DNA of 64,000 nt, taken from Trichostrongylus colubriformis. Taxonomy: Eukaryota; Nematoda; Chromadorea; Rhabditida; Trichostrongylidae. Shown here in pieces: positions 10,383 to 21,291 of the stretch. Each line of letters opens with the position of its first letter. The first letter of the stretch is position 1. The DNA lies in contig OZ022256.1 of assembly GCA_963978905.1 (NCBI GenBank), positions 30,653,426 to 30,717,425 of the forward strand, written 5' to 3'. A program made the translations under genes and the position numbers. The notes under the pieces were generated by a model. The model did no database searches. It was not told the origin of the DNA and saw nothing but the letters and a program-made list of their open reading frames with translations.

Positions 10383-13300
10383 TTGTTGAGAACCGCTTCC
10401 TGTAAAACTGGCTAGAAGGTTTAACGGCTAGATTGGTGCCAATGTCAGGGCTGTCAGTGAGTAGACATGTCTGGAAAGACGATAATCTAAAGCATGATGT
10501 TAAGGGCATTTTTTCGCAGTCAACATCCTCGCGTAAAAAATCGTGTTTATGCAAGGATAAAAACATAGAAACGAATCAACACTAAGCAATGTCCAGGCAG
10601 TCAATTCGTCAGGATAGAGAAGCAACTTCCTCTCTTCGAATGGTGTGGCGTATTCCCGGTACCAGAGCCATGATTCGAAGATCGAATGCCGGACCAATGT
10701 CCATCCAATCCAGCAAAGCTTCCCTTATCGAACTCATAATACTTTACACGTTTAAGAGTAAATATAAAGCCTTGTTCACCGGCTGTTTTGAGTGGAAGTA
10801 GTGGAAAGTGTGAAGCAGTCCAAAAAGGGATCGATCTACACCGAATACTTCCGTCACCATAACTTTGAGATAATCCAATCAGAGACGCGCTTACCTGTGT
10901 TCGCGGTTCGTAGGAGAAGGCCTCGCACACTAACGAACTCTCCTTGCATCGGCGGGCACACTGAAATCGTACAAGTTGGGCAGTTTCCGGACAAGGCATC
11001 AGACTACAAGGTACGGTAGTAAAGTCTTGGCCATTCCAACAAGGTCGTTACGGTTGGTACACTACCTATAGAGCAGAGGACCGTAACACATTTGTCAAAA
11101 TTTCCTTGCTCGAATGCTAGAGCCATACAGGGAAGGAACTTGAGCTGTGTACAGCTTCATGGAAAGTGTGTAGCATTTTGTTTTCTTCCAAAAAACGCTC
11201 TCCAGCGGTCTACAAAAAGCTGCTGAAGGCCGCTACTTTTCCGGCGGTATTGCAAATATAAGGCGGAGTTGTTGTAGTGACAGGTGGCACGCTCCACTGT
11301 CATGATGCGGGGATCAAATCCCGCACCAACGCCAACCCTCGGGCCAACCAAGCCCTTCAAACATCCGAGTTCGGTGTGCTAGTACCAGACTCGTCTGGGA
11401 GGATAAAAGCACTGATTTGTACATTGGCTGGCTCCCGCAAGTCATTGTATCGGTCAAATCGCAGTCACCTGCCATCACGATTCTGTATGGGACTAGAATG
11501 CGCGACGCATCCCACAGGAGGGGTTGATTAGCGTCAAAAACTGTGTCCTTCATCCTTCTATTAAAACTTATCAGAACGCTGTAGATGAAAAACATACTCC
11601 TTGAGCGTGAGGAATGTATGTCCATATCTCAGTGATCTTGTCAGCCAGCTTCAACGTGCCTATCAATTCGAAGTGGCTAAGGAAGTCTTCTGAAATGGTT
11701 CGGATGCTTTCGAATTTTTATCAATAAGGGATAAAGTATTGCTTGGGAACTCCAATCAAAGAATGGAATAACAATAAAAATGCGGTAAAAGTTGTGTTTC
11801 ACGCTAGAAAACGCTAGAAAAATAATGGAGTAACAAGAGGTCATTAGATCTTCAGAACTTAAATGAGGGACAGGATATGGAGGGCACGAGACTGCATGAG
11901 TTACAAAGTCGAGAGATCTCTTACCACAATCTTCCTCATCGCTGGCATCGTCGCAGTCAGGTTCATAGTCACATCGAAAGTCATCCGCCAAGCATCTGCC
12001 AGAATCACGACAAGGAAAGAATGCGACTCCACATTTTGAGGATGCTGAAATTGCGGTTGTAACCGCTGAGGTACAAGGAGAATACTCAAGAGATGATAGG
12101 AGAGCTCAATTACATCACCGTTGATTACGACACGGTGCCTTGATGGACAGCTACCACATCTTCCTTTTACGAGGGGAGGGGGCCGGTATGGCATCTCGTT
12201 AACAATATGGCTTGTTGCATCAAAAGAGCCATCCAAGGCGGTAGATATTGAAAAGGGCAATCCCAACAAGTTTGAGGCGCCAGGTATTGATTGCATTGAC
12301 ATAAAATCTCAAGCTATCCATTTGACGTGGTATGCAGTAAGAGGCGCCGCGCTCTCATTTTCGGGATGCGGGGATCAGATCCCACGTCCATGCTGGGCTA
12401 ACCAATCCATTCATCCCTCCACGGTAGGTGAACTGGTACCAATTCGTGTGACAGGATAAAAGCACTGTCTTGTAGTTTTCCCTGCAAGTCATTGCATAGG
12501 CCATGTGACATTCACCACGTCTGAATGCAACTATAAAATGCGCGGCGCATCCCAACAAAAGACTGATTGACGTCAAACACGTTGTTCTCTATCCTTCCAT
12601 CCATCTAACATCGATTTTTCGGTCTTTTCAATGCTCTTTATAACACTCGTTTCTCAGTTGTTATTAAACAATAGTATCTCTACAATATGGCTGCCTGAGC
12701 CTTAGGTTGTGAGCTATGGCTATCTGAACATGATCTGATGCTCAGAATTTCGTCATTTTAGTGGAAGGCTGGAGTGCTTGCGGAGCACTTGAATGAAAAG
12801 GGATAAAAAGCGATGATTTTTATTTTTACCCTTCTATAGATTCCATAGATGCGCCAACGAAGCAACTACTTTTATGAAGAGGAGTCTCAAAAGGAAAATG
12901 AGTATCGGATAGATCCAGCATGTGGAAAGACAATCGTTGAGATGGGACCGCGAGCCCTGCGATCGTATTGCCAGATTCCAGCCACTGCTTTCAAACTAGT
13001 ATGTATGAACCAGTCGATGACGTACCTAAATCAGCCTTGAGCTCGAGATGACTAGGCGAATCCGGACAGTGAGGCAGATCACAGGGTTTACGCTCTTTCG
13101 GCGATGTGAAACAGCTTGGAGTTCTGAAAGATATCCGGCATAGTCTAAATCTTCCTGTTCTAATAGAAACCTACGGTTCCTCATTCACTATCCGACAGAG
13201 ATTATGGTTCCAACCACTCTGTCCATTTGCACTCAGCCCATAAAATAGCACTGAAGGATCGTTCCACTTCATGCACGGAAATCCTGTAAGTGAATGACAG

Positions 13301-16300
13301 AATCCAGTAGCAAGAAAAAAGAAACCTGTCGCACAGGTTTCTCCTTTAAAAAGCGATATATACGAAAAGGTCAGTCTAATCGTGTGAAAAAAAAAACAAT
13401 TTCAGGCTCCGAAATTCTATTTCAGAACTCAAAAGATTCCACGAAATATTGCGAAAGAAATTTTATCCCGTTGGCGTTTTCGGCGCCTAGCGCCAATTTC
13501 TCCTAGCACAGAACCTAACAACATACCCACGAAGGACATCTCAACTTTGTTGTAAAAATGCTGTAAAAGTGCTCCATTGAAAACACAGAGAAAGAAAAGC
13601 ACTGAAGGCACTAGAAATAAAAAGACTATTTCCAGAAATGAATAGCAAAGACAAGCTACTGACTCTTTTCAAATAATCAGTCATAGAACGTCCACGCATT
13701 CAAGGGTTGGAAGGGCGAGTCAAACATTTCTGCTCCTCTACCAGCAGTTCGGTAGGATAGGATACGCCGCAGCAGTGAGTTAGTCGGATACATATGTGCT
13801 AATTCCTTTTATGAAGGGTCAGTATATGAAATAAAATAAATTATTGTATTGCAGGCTTGCAAAAAGGCGCTAGGCGCCGAAAGCTCTCCAATAGACTCAA
13901 TTCTTTCGCAATATTTTGTGGTTTTTTGGAGGCTTTTGAAATGAAATTTTGGAGCATCATATTGTTTTCTCACACGTTTAGATTGGCACAGGCTTCGGGA
14001 CGAACACTACTCAGAGGAAAGATCACTATACAAGTGGAGCGCTATAACACTACACAGATTTTAGAAAAGTCATTCACCATTTAAGCTGGACACCACCCAA
14101 CACTTGTATGAGGTGGTGTTCCAGGTTTAGAAATGATTCCTTCTCAAGCACAACGAAAAGGATAATTACATTCGAAAATTCCTAACAGTGAGGCACCATG
14201 CTCTCAAGTACTTGAACAGTGATCTCGACAGTTGCCAGCGGGGCTGTACGAACGATCTTTTGAAATTTCCCAACTCTCTGCAGGCATCTTGAATTGGGAT
14301 CTTGCAGCCTTCAGCAAAGAGATGTAATCGCATGCTATGTGCTCGATGAGACTCCTAGCACTATTGCACTTTTGGTGAGGCCATCCACAAATATAACTAA
14401 AAGCTTTTGGAACTTATTAAGCCCCCTTTTGGATTATTTGAAAAGTAAGATGTGTCGATGACATGAGACATAAGGTCAGTTGGAATCGCCAGACTGGCAT
14501 TTTTACTGCGCTGAGCACTAGAGGGAACTAATCTCATCTAATGGTGAGAAAACGTGAAATTTATGGTTGTTACAAGGATGTCGAATTATGGGCGAAAGCT
14601 TTGGTCTAAACTCAACTCATTAACTCGCGTCACGGTGCAAAGGATGTGTACAAAATGGTGCGAATGGAATTTTTGCCTTATGCTGCGAAGAAACGAGAAA
14701 GGTGTGAAAATCAAATGGTCATGCGAGAGCTAAAATTTGAGCTAACCGTAAATAAGGTCAGGTAATTAGGGGATATTCTGTCTAGAAGAAGAAAATAAAA
14801 AGGGCACTATCCAGCAGTCACTTCCACAAATATAACGAGTAGTTCAGAGAAATAATTTTTTTCTCGCTGATCACTGACATTCAATATGACAACGTTTGAG
14901 CTGATGTCCTTCAGTGCCACTACAGCCATGCTAATGCAGTGAGGGGCACCACACTATGCTCACTATTTTTGCCTAACTCTTAGAAAGGAAGGGATCCTTT
15001 CCCACCATAGTTGAAGAGTGCCTAAAAAAGCATCGAATGTTTAGGAGGAACAAATCACAAACTCGAGATATGCCACGAATAAGGTTTATCGAACTGACTC
15101 ATGAATTTTGCAATATTTCTACTGTATGTATATTTTTTGTATGTCTACTTTGCACATTTCCGTCTAATTGTTTATAACAATGAGCATTATATGGATATGT
15201 AATATATTCCTATCATTGGAAATTATTTACGATTGGAGGAATAGTGCACTTAAAAATGACTTTTCCGTTGCCCATATACTTTTTTGTAGTTGCTAAGAAG
15301 GGCCGCATGCGAAGTTTCACGCGGAAAAGTCAGAATCAGGCATAGATGCAGCTCCTCCGTGGTGGCCAAGGATTCGGGGCTTCAGAGCACACGCATCGTC
15401 CTCCGCACTCGTAGACAAAGAGTGGGACTGTTGACGCAACTTTCTGCTCTCATTATGCGCTTCCGATCGCGGCGGACGACGAGGCGGGCATTTACTCTGA
15501 GGCTCCACCTCTTCGGCGAACACTTCAAGAGCTGTATTATAGCCAGATTCTCACTCTTTCGCGTGGAACTTTGCATGCGGCCCTTATTAGGCGAATACAG
15601 CAAAAATGGATGGGTAACAAAGGAACTCACTTTTCCACGTACGTTTCGATTAATGCAGATTTTGGACAATGCATGCATGACTTCTTGGTTTCCGCACTTC
15701 GTTATCCCTTCTCCGCCCCCTATAGGTGCGAAGAGTTCTAAACTGGGTGCAAAATTTTTCAAATAAACCACGTTGTGTCTACCCAGGTGAAGAGGGTTTC
15801 GGTAGAGTGATGGATTAGCACATATGCCCTGAAGGCATGCAGTGCGGGTTTGAGTCCCGTTCGAGATCAAAGTTTTTCCATAACTCTGCATCCTTGCAAC
15901 AACTTTTGCTTCGCGCGCTGCAGCGAAGTCAATACAAGCTAACAAGAATAAAGAACTTCTAAAAGTACAATTCAACTTTTTAGTAGTTAAAAACTTGAAC
16001 AATGCCTAGCTGATAAACGTTCTCCCTAGTATCTCAAACTGCACACGATATAGTATTTTCATTTACTTACCGCCCTGACTACTATTCAATCTGCCATTAT
16101 ATTCGCTATGATAAATACATTCCCTGGCCACCTCGCAAAGGGCTGTACCAGGGGAGTTGCAGTCAACCGCTCGAAATGCACCACTTCTAACGGCTAAACA
16201 TCTGCCCTCGCCATAAACGTCGAACTGAAACAAGAACTTAAAGGAATCGTCCACGGAAAATGAGTTTTTGTGTTATCCATGTATTTATGTTGTATTTGCC

Positions 16301-18591
16301 TAATGTTGGCCTCATGCAAAATTTCACGCGAAAAAATGTGAATCTGACTGAGATACAGCACCACAAAGTGCGGTCCCAGTGGGCGGGGCCTCCGTGTAAA
16401 AGCCTCTTACCGCGTCCGCCGTGGTCGGAGACGCATTGTAGGAACAGAAGGTTAAGTAAACAGTCCTACCCTCCGTTCCCAACGGCGACGGATGACGGGA
16501 CGAGGGTTTTACACGGAGGCCCCGCCCACTGGGACCGCACTTTGTGGTGCTGTATCTCAGCCAGATTCACATTTTTTCGCGTGAAATTTTGCATGAGGCC
16601 AATATTAGGCAAGTACAACATAAACATATGGGTAACACAAAAACTCATTTTCCGTGGACGATTCCTTTAAGCAAGATGAAAATCCGTTGGGATTGAGGTC
16701 AATGGAAAACTGGGTTTTTATATAAACTGGTTTATGAATTTGAAATGATCCAAGTTTTTGTCAAAGTACTCATCTCTCTTTTTGATAAAAAAATATCAAA
16801 GTACTTTCTTCAAATAAGAAAGAAAGCGTCACGCTCTTCAAAATGGGTCTCTTAAAGGCACTGTGGGTTGGGAACTATTCGATGTTCGTGGTTGCGCACT
16901 ACCACTTTGTTCAATAGTGCAATAGTGCCATGCAAGAGTCGGTTCGAATTCGCTCTTTCTCGAACAAGGTTTTGAGCTAGGGTCGAGTAACGTCAACTGA
17001 AACTTGCAGATAGTTCCCACCCAAAACTTCCATTTTGCGATGACGAGCATGTGCTTTCAAGCATTAGACGCTATTGTTAAGGCACTGTAAACAGTTTTCC
17101 CTCATGCTTCTGTTACATCAAATTGGTTGCACCCATTGCCCGAGTTGAATGAGGTGGACGACCTCATGTTTGGTGGATATTCAATCACGGTCATGATCCC
17201 CTGATCATTTCACGCTAGCGCACCACCTGCAAATGCCTATTTTTCGCCCTTTCGGCCCCCTTCTTTAGATCGATTTTGGAAGGATATGTAAGGAATGGTT
17301 GGCCAGCACCCACTTTTATGGATGGGATCCGCGCTCCTCGTGTCCGTTACCAGATCTGGAACCAAATCGCTCCTAATGTGACAATACAAAACGATAATGT
17401 TGTTGAGATATGCCATTCCGCCATTATGTAAGGCACCTTTCGGTGCATCAGTCATTCTACGAGGTGCCGACCATCAGCAACGCTATGAAGATGATATGTG
17501 ACACAGGCAGCAAAAAAGAAGCCCGGCTGATGCCAGGAAAGTAGACTGGTTTCATCACGAAACTAGCTTGTCTATGTGGCGCAACGAATGTTTATGCCGC
17601 TTACATTTTATGGGAACAATGAAAACTAACCTCAATAGGCGTCCCATCATCCCACAGCCATTGAGATCCTCTTCTGTAACCCGAAGTGAAATACGTTTTT
17701 TCTTTATCTGAAATATCAAAGTGATGGTTGACCAGCAGATCACCGCAGGTTTCTAGCTACGCATACAGGCGCATTTTCTGCAGATAACTTTTTTTTTAAA
17801 TAAGTGAATTTTCCAATAAAACGCTTGGTTCCAGTTGAATGACTGTGAATGCCCATCAAGCCATATTAACTTGTGCTTCTCTAGCAATCGGTCAGATGAC
17901 TCCAGCTGCAGAAAGGCTACAAAATGGCTTGTTTTTACGATGCAATGCATTCGGTGGCCCCTCAGCTCGCAACACAAATATAAGTGATCCAAAATCCCCA
18001 AGTGATGCCATGAGTCACTTCGTCAGATATTTGCCCCGAATACGCCCTGGTACCATTTTGTGGGAGCGATTTTCCTGACTAATACCTTGGCCAAACAAAA
18101 CGTACCGAAAACTTCGGTCGCCATTTGCATTAGTGCAATACGGTCCGATTCGCGAGGAAGTGAGAGCACTCGAAAAGAGCAAGCCTCCTGGAAATCGACG
18201 CTCTCAAGTGTTTCTGTTGTATTAGAAAATTTGAAATGAAACCTGTAGGGCGGATGCTCTTCATGTAAAACGTTTCTTTAAGGCAGAAAATATAATTGGT
18301 TCACAAAATTACCTTTGCATCGGAAAATGATGAGAACGTGGCGATGTCTGTTTGAACACATTGCCTTCCAGATGGTATGGAGTCAGACGGGCAGACTGAA
18401 AAAACCGAGACATTTCAGAAAGAAAAGTAGATAGGTGAATTCAAAAATGCTTACAATTCAATGTGCATTTGACAGTGACTCCTGTCTTGCAGTCAGTGGT
18501 CGGAATGGGAAAGCAGCTGGTCTTTTCGTTACATAAAATTGAATAGGCACTTTTTGTGCGAAGTGTGATCGGTTCGTACGATGACAATGAG
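10383..18591 (-). CDS. Modular extracellular protein with C-type lectin, LDLa and PAN/apple domains (both ends missing)
   Basis: Nine exons in transcript order: 18591-18455, 18395-18313, 18187-18106, 17707-17631, 16224-16071, 12044-11925, 11689-11598, 10960-10895, 10470-10383. All borders are AG/GT and the phases join without a break (about 300 aa). The first exon is Cys-rich and unassigned. Exons 2-5 form a C-type lectin-like domain: [39 protein letters not shown], then [14 protein letters not shown] and GTALCE. Exon 6 is one LDL-receptor class A module with six Cys and the calcium-site pattern [10 protein letters not shown]. Exons 7-9 form a PAN/apple-like module with [17 protein letters not shown] and TCLLTDSP. 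This points to a secreted or cell-surface binding protein. No signal peptide, membrane segment or stop was found, so exons remain on both sides. The lectin calcium motifs (EPN/QPD) are not evident, so sugar binding is uncertain. Confidence 0.8.
11277..11550 (+). repeat. SINE-like repeat copy A, tRNA-like head
   Basis: The copy starts with a tRNA-like region in which GTGGCACGCTCC and GCGGGGATCAAATCCCGC resemble Pol III A- and B-box regions. It continues with a body containing GACTCGTCTGGGAGGATAAA and GCGACGCATCCCACA. It lies in the intron between exons 11598-11689 and 10895-10960 of the modular gene. Confidence 0.6.
12320..12600 (+). repeat. SINE-like repeat copy B
   Basis: It shares with copy A the sequence GGATGCGGGGATCAGATCCC, then AACCAATCCATTCA, ACAGGATAAAAGCACTG, CAAGTCATTGCATAGG and GCGCGGCGCATCCC in the same order. 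It lies in the 4-kb intron before the LDLa exon of the modular gene. Confidence 0.6.
13438..13935. repeat. Inverted repeat pair around 370 bp
   Basis: The left arm 13438-13497 (TTGCGAAAGAAATTTTATC, then GGCGCCTAGCGCC) is repeated in reverse at 13871-13935 (GGCGCTAGGCGCCGAAA, then TTTCGCAATATTTTGTGG). Both arms contain the GGCGCYTAGCGCC palindrome. No target duplication could be fixed. Confidence 0.6.
15254..15649. mobile_element. Diverged copy of the TTAA-flanked MITE
   Basis: The stretch is bordered by TTAA (15250-15253 and 15650-15653). It shares with the copy at 16242 the order AATGA(C)TTTTCC, TTACCCAT, GGCCGCATGC, TTTCACGCG and their inverted counterparts. The middle has drifted, and open frames across it are by-products of its GC-rich hairpin. 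Confidence 0.6.
15786..15872 (+). repeat. tRNA-derived sequence (SINE head or tRNA relic)
   Basis: The stretch contains a D-arm-like TAGAGTGATGGATTAGCAC, an anticodon-arm-like ATGCCCTGAAGGCAT hairpin and a T-arm-like GTGCGGGTTTGAGTCCCG. The acceptor stem does not close, so it is not a working tRNA gene. Confidence 0.45.
16242..16666. mobile_element. Palindromic MITE flanked by TTAA, next to a lectin exon
   Basis: The 425-bp inverted repeat has ends AGGAATCGTCCACGGAAAAT, both bordered by TTAA (16238-16241 and 16667-16670). Arms share GGTCCCAGTGGGCGGGGCCT and TGAGGC/GCCTCA blocks around a GC-rich centre. TTAA duplications are typical of piggyBac-type elements, although the ends lack the usual CCC. 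The element lies on the 5' (transcript) side of the lectin exon 16224-16071, only 17 bases from its acceptor. Confidence 0.8.
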
Positions 18592-20007
18592 CTGAAGAAT
18601 AACTAATTTTTCTGCTCCACAGCAATTTTATTTTACAATTCAACTTTCTTCTGATTTATACGTTATTATAGACTCTTTCAACTTACACCTTTATTTGACA
18701 ATTTTCATGGTTAATAACTGTTTTTCTCACTGGTAAATCACATCAATTCTGCAGGCTAAAGCGATCGAAGGTGTTTCGCCAGTAGCTAGACCCATCTACC
18801 TACCTTTCCGCACCTTCCGATAACCGAACCTTTTGTTAGCTCATTTCGGTGACCCCTCCCACACCCAACTGTGAGCCTGAACAGTCGAAAATGCCAAAGA
18901 ATAATTCTTAGAGTGAAACAAGACCTAGGAAAGGAACCTGCACTGTTGCTCGAGAGTCCGCATTATTATAGGGCTGTGGATTGAGGAAGTCTTTTCAGCA
19001 CTATTAATTGTGGAACTTTGCATGATATCCTATAATATTTGATGATTGCTTGTGACAGCGGGAAGCAGGTAGACCGATTCACCTACCGATGCGGGTGTAT
19101 CCGTCCCATATTGATTACCACTGATAGTAAAGTTATGGGAAATTATAGGGTGCTACTGGAGTTAGTGGGGGGGGGGGGGGGGGGAGGGCATCGACAAAAG
19201 CATAAGTTGCGCTCAATTTCTGCTTTTAAGCACTCTCAATGTTATTTCATGCCTAGATCCATCTGACTAGCTGAAAAAACGATTCAATTACTCTTGGTGT
19301 ATCGCTAGAAATTCGCTTAAACTAGACCAAACAACCACCTACGCGTATTCGCCTAAGCCTAAGGAGAGGAAATCTTTTTCCCCAAGGCTTACGCTAACAT
19401 AGGATAGGAAAAAGCACGAATTTGCTCGACAGAATCATTTCTATGCAAAATTCAAACCCGATTCGGCCAGAGCTATGACTTTTCTGCGCTCTAGCCATAG
19501 CGTTAGGGACGCAGAGGACGATTTACTCCAGTAGCACGAATTATAGTTTCCCATATTGCTCCCACAAACTGAGAGTTTGGACTTGTGGAGCAAAAAATAA
19601 TGTAATGGAGAAAACGAACGAGAAGAAAGAAACTTTGGATGTGTGAGAAAATACCCAAATTTGGGTCACACGGCTGCGCGAATCGCGTCACCGCATGCGA
19701 CAAGTGGCGCTGTTTCGGGACAATTTGTAAACTGTCCAATGGCTTGAGGGGGGAGGGAGGTTCATCAAGTAGCCCGTCTCAATTCAAGTGTCCTGGCGCA
19801 CACTCGAAGGCCTTATCGTTAGCAGAGAGATGAATGCGATAAGCTCTCCGGAGGAACATATAACAAAATAGATTCATAAAAGACAGAAGCAAGTGAAGTA
19901 GATAGATCTGAGCAAGAGGAGCAACTGACCGACATAACTGAGATAATAAATAAAAAATACAGAATAAAAATAAAATGATATAGCAATTAAGCAAGTAATA
20001 GAAAGTA
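18592..20007. other. Possible 5' part of the modular lectin gene; otherwise empty
   Basis: The first supported exon of the modular gene starts in mid-codon at 18591, so upstream exons are expected on this side, but none was recognised. A run of 18 G lies at about 19167. Confidence 0.35.
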
Positions 20008-21289
20008 TTAACTGTTGCAAAATTAATTTCGGTTTCAAGGTATGTATAAATAAGTAGATTTTTTACCGTGAACTATTCCATCCCAAGGAACGCCAGATAT
20101 ACCATTTGGTGGGTTTTTTTCTGCTCTTTCAGAAACTTCTATGAATGTCGCTCTAAGTTTTCCAGCCGGCCTTCTCCAGGGCTGCGTATAATCATGAACC
20201 GACGTGACTATCGAGTCATCATGCTTTATGAGTTTAAATTGGAACACTCCGCAGCGGAGGCAGCTCGTAATCTCAGCAGTGTTTTTGGGACGAATTGTCC
20301 TTGCGAACGAACAGTGGAGCTCTGGTTTAAAAAATTTGTTTCTGGCGATTTTGATCTCGAAGAGAAGTCGGGTCGCGGCCGCAGGTCATCGCTTAATGAT
20401 CAAGATTTAAGGAGAGCCGTCGAAGCAAATCCGGAGACGAATACTCGTACGTTAGCAGAAGACCTAGGCGTACATCACTCTACAGTGGCGAGACATTTGC
20501 TGACAATCGGCAAGGTGAAGAAGATGTCGAAGTGGGTGCCTCATGACCTGACCGATGAGCAACGTCTGGCACGTTTCGACACCTGCTCTAATCTCCTAGT
20601 TCGCCATAAAAATGAGCCATTTGTAAACCGTATTATACTGTAGATGAAAAATGGGTTCTTTATGATAACAGGAAGCGGGGATTAGTCTGGGTAGATAAGG
20701 ATGCTCCTCCAAAAACTTTTCCTAAACCCGACCTTCACCCTAGAAAGGTTATGTTTACTGTGTGGTGGTGTTGTAAAGGTGTAATCCATTACAGTTTCTT
20801 GCAACCTGGTCAGCCAGTCACAGCAGAGTCTTACTGTTGTGATCTGGAGCAAATGTATAGAAAGTTGCAAAAATTGTGGCCGGCGGTGGTGAATAGAGGA
20901 GGGCCGATCCTGTTGCAGGACAACGCAAGGCCACACACCTCACAAATCACTCTGTAAAAATTGACCCACTTGGGTATAGAAGTTCTCCCTCACCCAGCAT
21001 ATTCTCCCGACCTTTCCCCAACAGACTAGCACTTTTTTCGAGCCCTCAATTCTCATCTGCGTCAGAAACAATTTACTAATTTAGACGATGTTGAATGTGC
21101 CTTCCTTGACTTCGTTGGTTCTCGCGATAGTAGTTTTTATAGTGAAGGCTTAGATTTATTGCTTGTTCGTTGGCAAAAGTGTGTAGATTCTGATGGCTTT
21201 TACTTCGATTAATAAACTTGCGTTTAAGCTGAGTTATAGTAGTTTGAAGTATGCGGTCCATTTCCGAAATTATTTTTGCAACAACCTAA
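20008..21289 (+). mobile_element. Nearly full-length mariner element (cecropia/Hsmar1-like, cf. hookworm bandit)
   Basis: The 1,282-bp element is flanked by TA and has inverted ends that match TTAGGTTGTTGCAAAAATAA in the right copy; the left end is diverged (TTAACTGTTGC). It encodes a mariner transposase with the N-terminal helix-turn-helix region (ERTVELWFKKF, then HHSTVARHLLTIGKVKKMSKW) and the catalytic core. By family knowledge, both ends and protein resemble the cecropia-type mariners that include human Hsmar1 and the hookworm element bandit. That assignment rests on memory of those sequences and needs a search. Confidence 0.92.
20194..21212 (+). pseudogene. Mariner transposase, inactivated by one frameshift and two stops
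   Basis: The reading frame opens at ATG 20194 and is intact to 20643. There a one-base loss just before TVDEKWVLYDN puts the frame onto TAG. In the shifted frame the protein continues with WWCCKGVIHYSFLQPG and LLQDNARPHTSQITL, meets TAA at about 20955, then KLTHLGIEVLPHPAYSPDLS and PTD, and meets TAG directly after the third catalytic Asp, where a Tyr is usual. The frame ends with RWQKCVDSDGFYFD. The three catalytic acidic positions (DEKW, DNARPH, PTD) are kept with the mariner spacing D34D. The copy is recent but dead. Confidence 0.9.
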
Positions 21290-21291
21290 TA

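Noticed and set aside
11677..11991. Single minus-strand open frame of 104 codons starting with the LDLa end
   Set aside because: Only its first 20 codons are coding; the rest is the intron after the GTAAGA donor at 11924.
15290..16002. Open frames of 158 (plus) and 206 (minus) codons
   Set aside because: They run across a GC-rich palindromic MITE, which opens frames on both strands. No domain is visible.
16260..16670. Mirror open frames on both strands with nearly the same protein ([14 protein letters not shown])
   Set aside because: The same protein on both strands is the result of the palindrome of the TTAA-flanked MITE, not a gene pair.
17753..18001. Minus-strand open frame with lectin-like words ([14 protein letters not shown])
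   Set aside because: It lacks good splice borders and would break the phase; exon 18187-18106 fits the lectin domain in phase and directly precedes exon 17707-17631.
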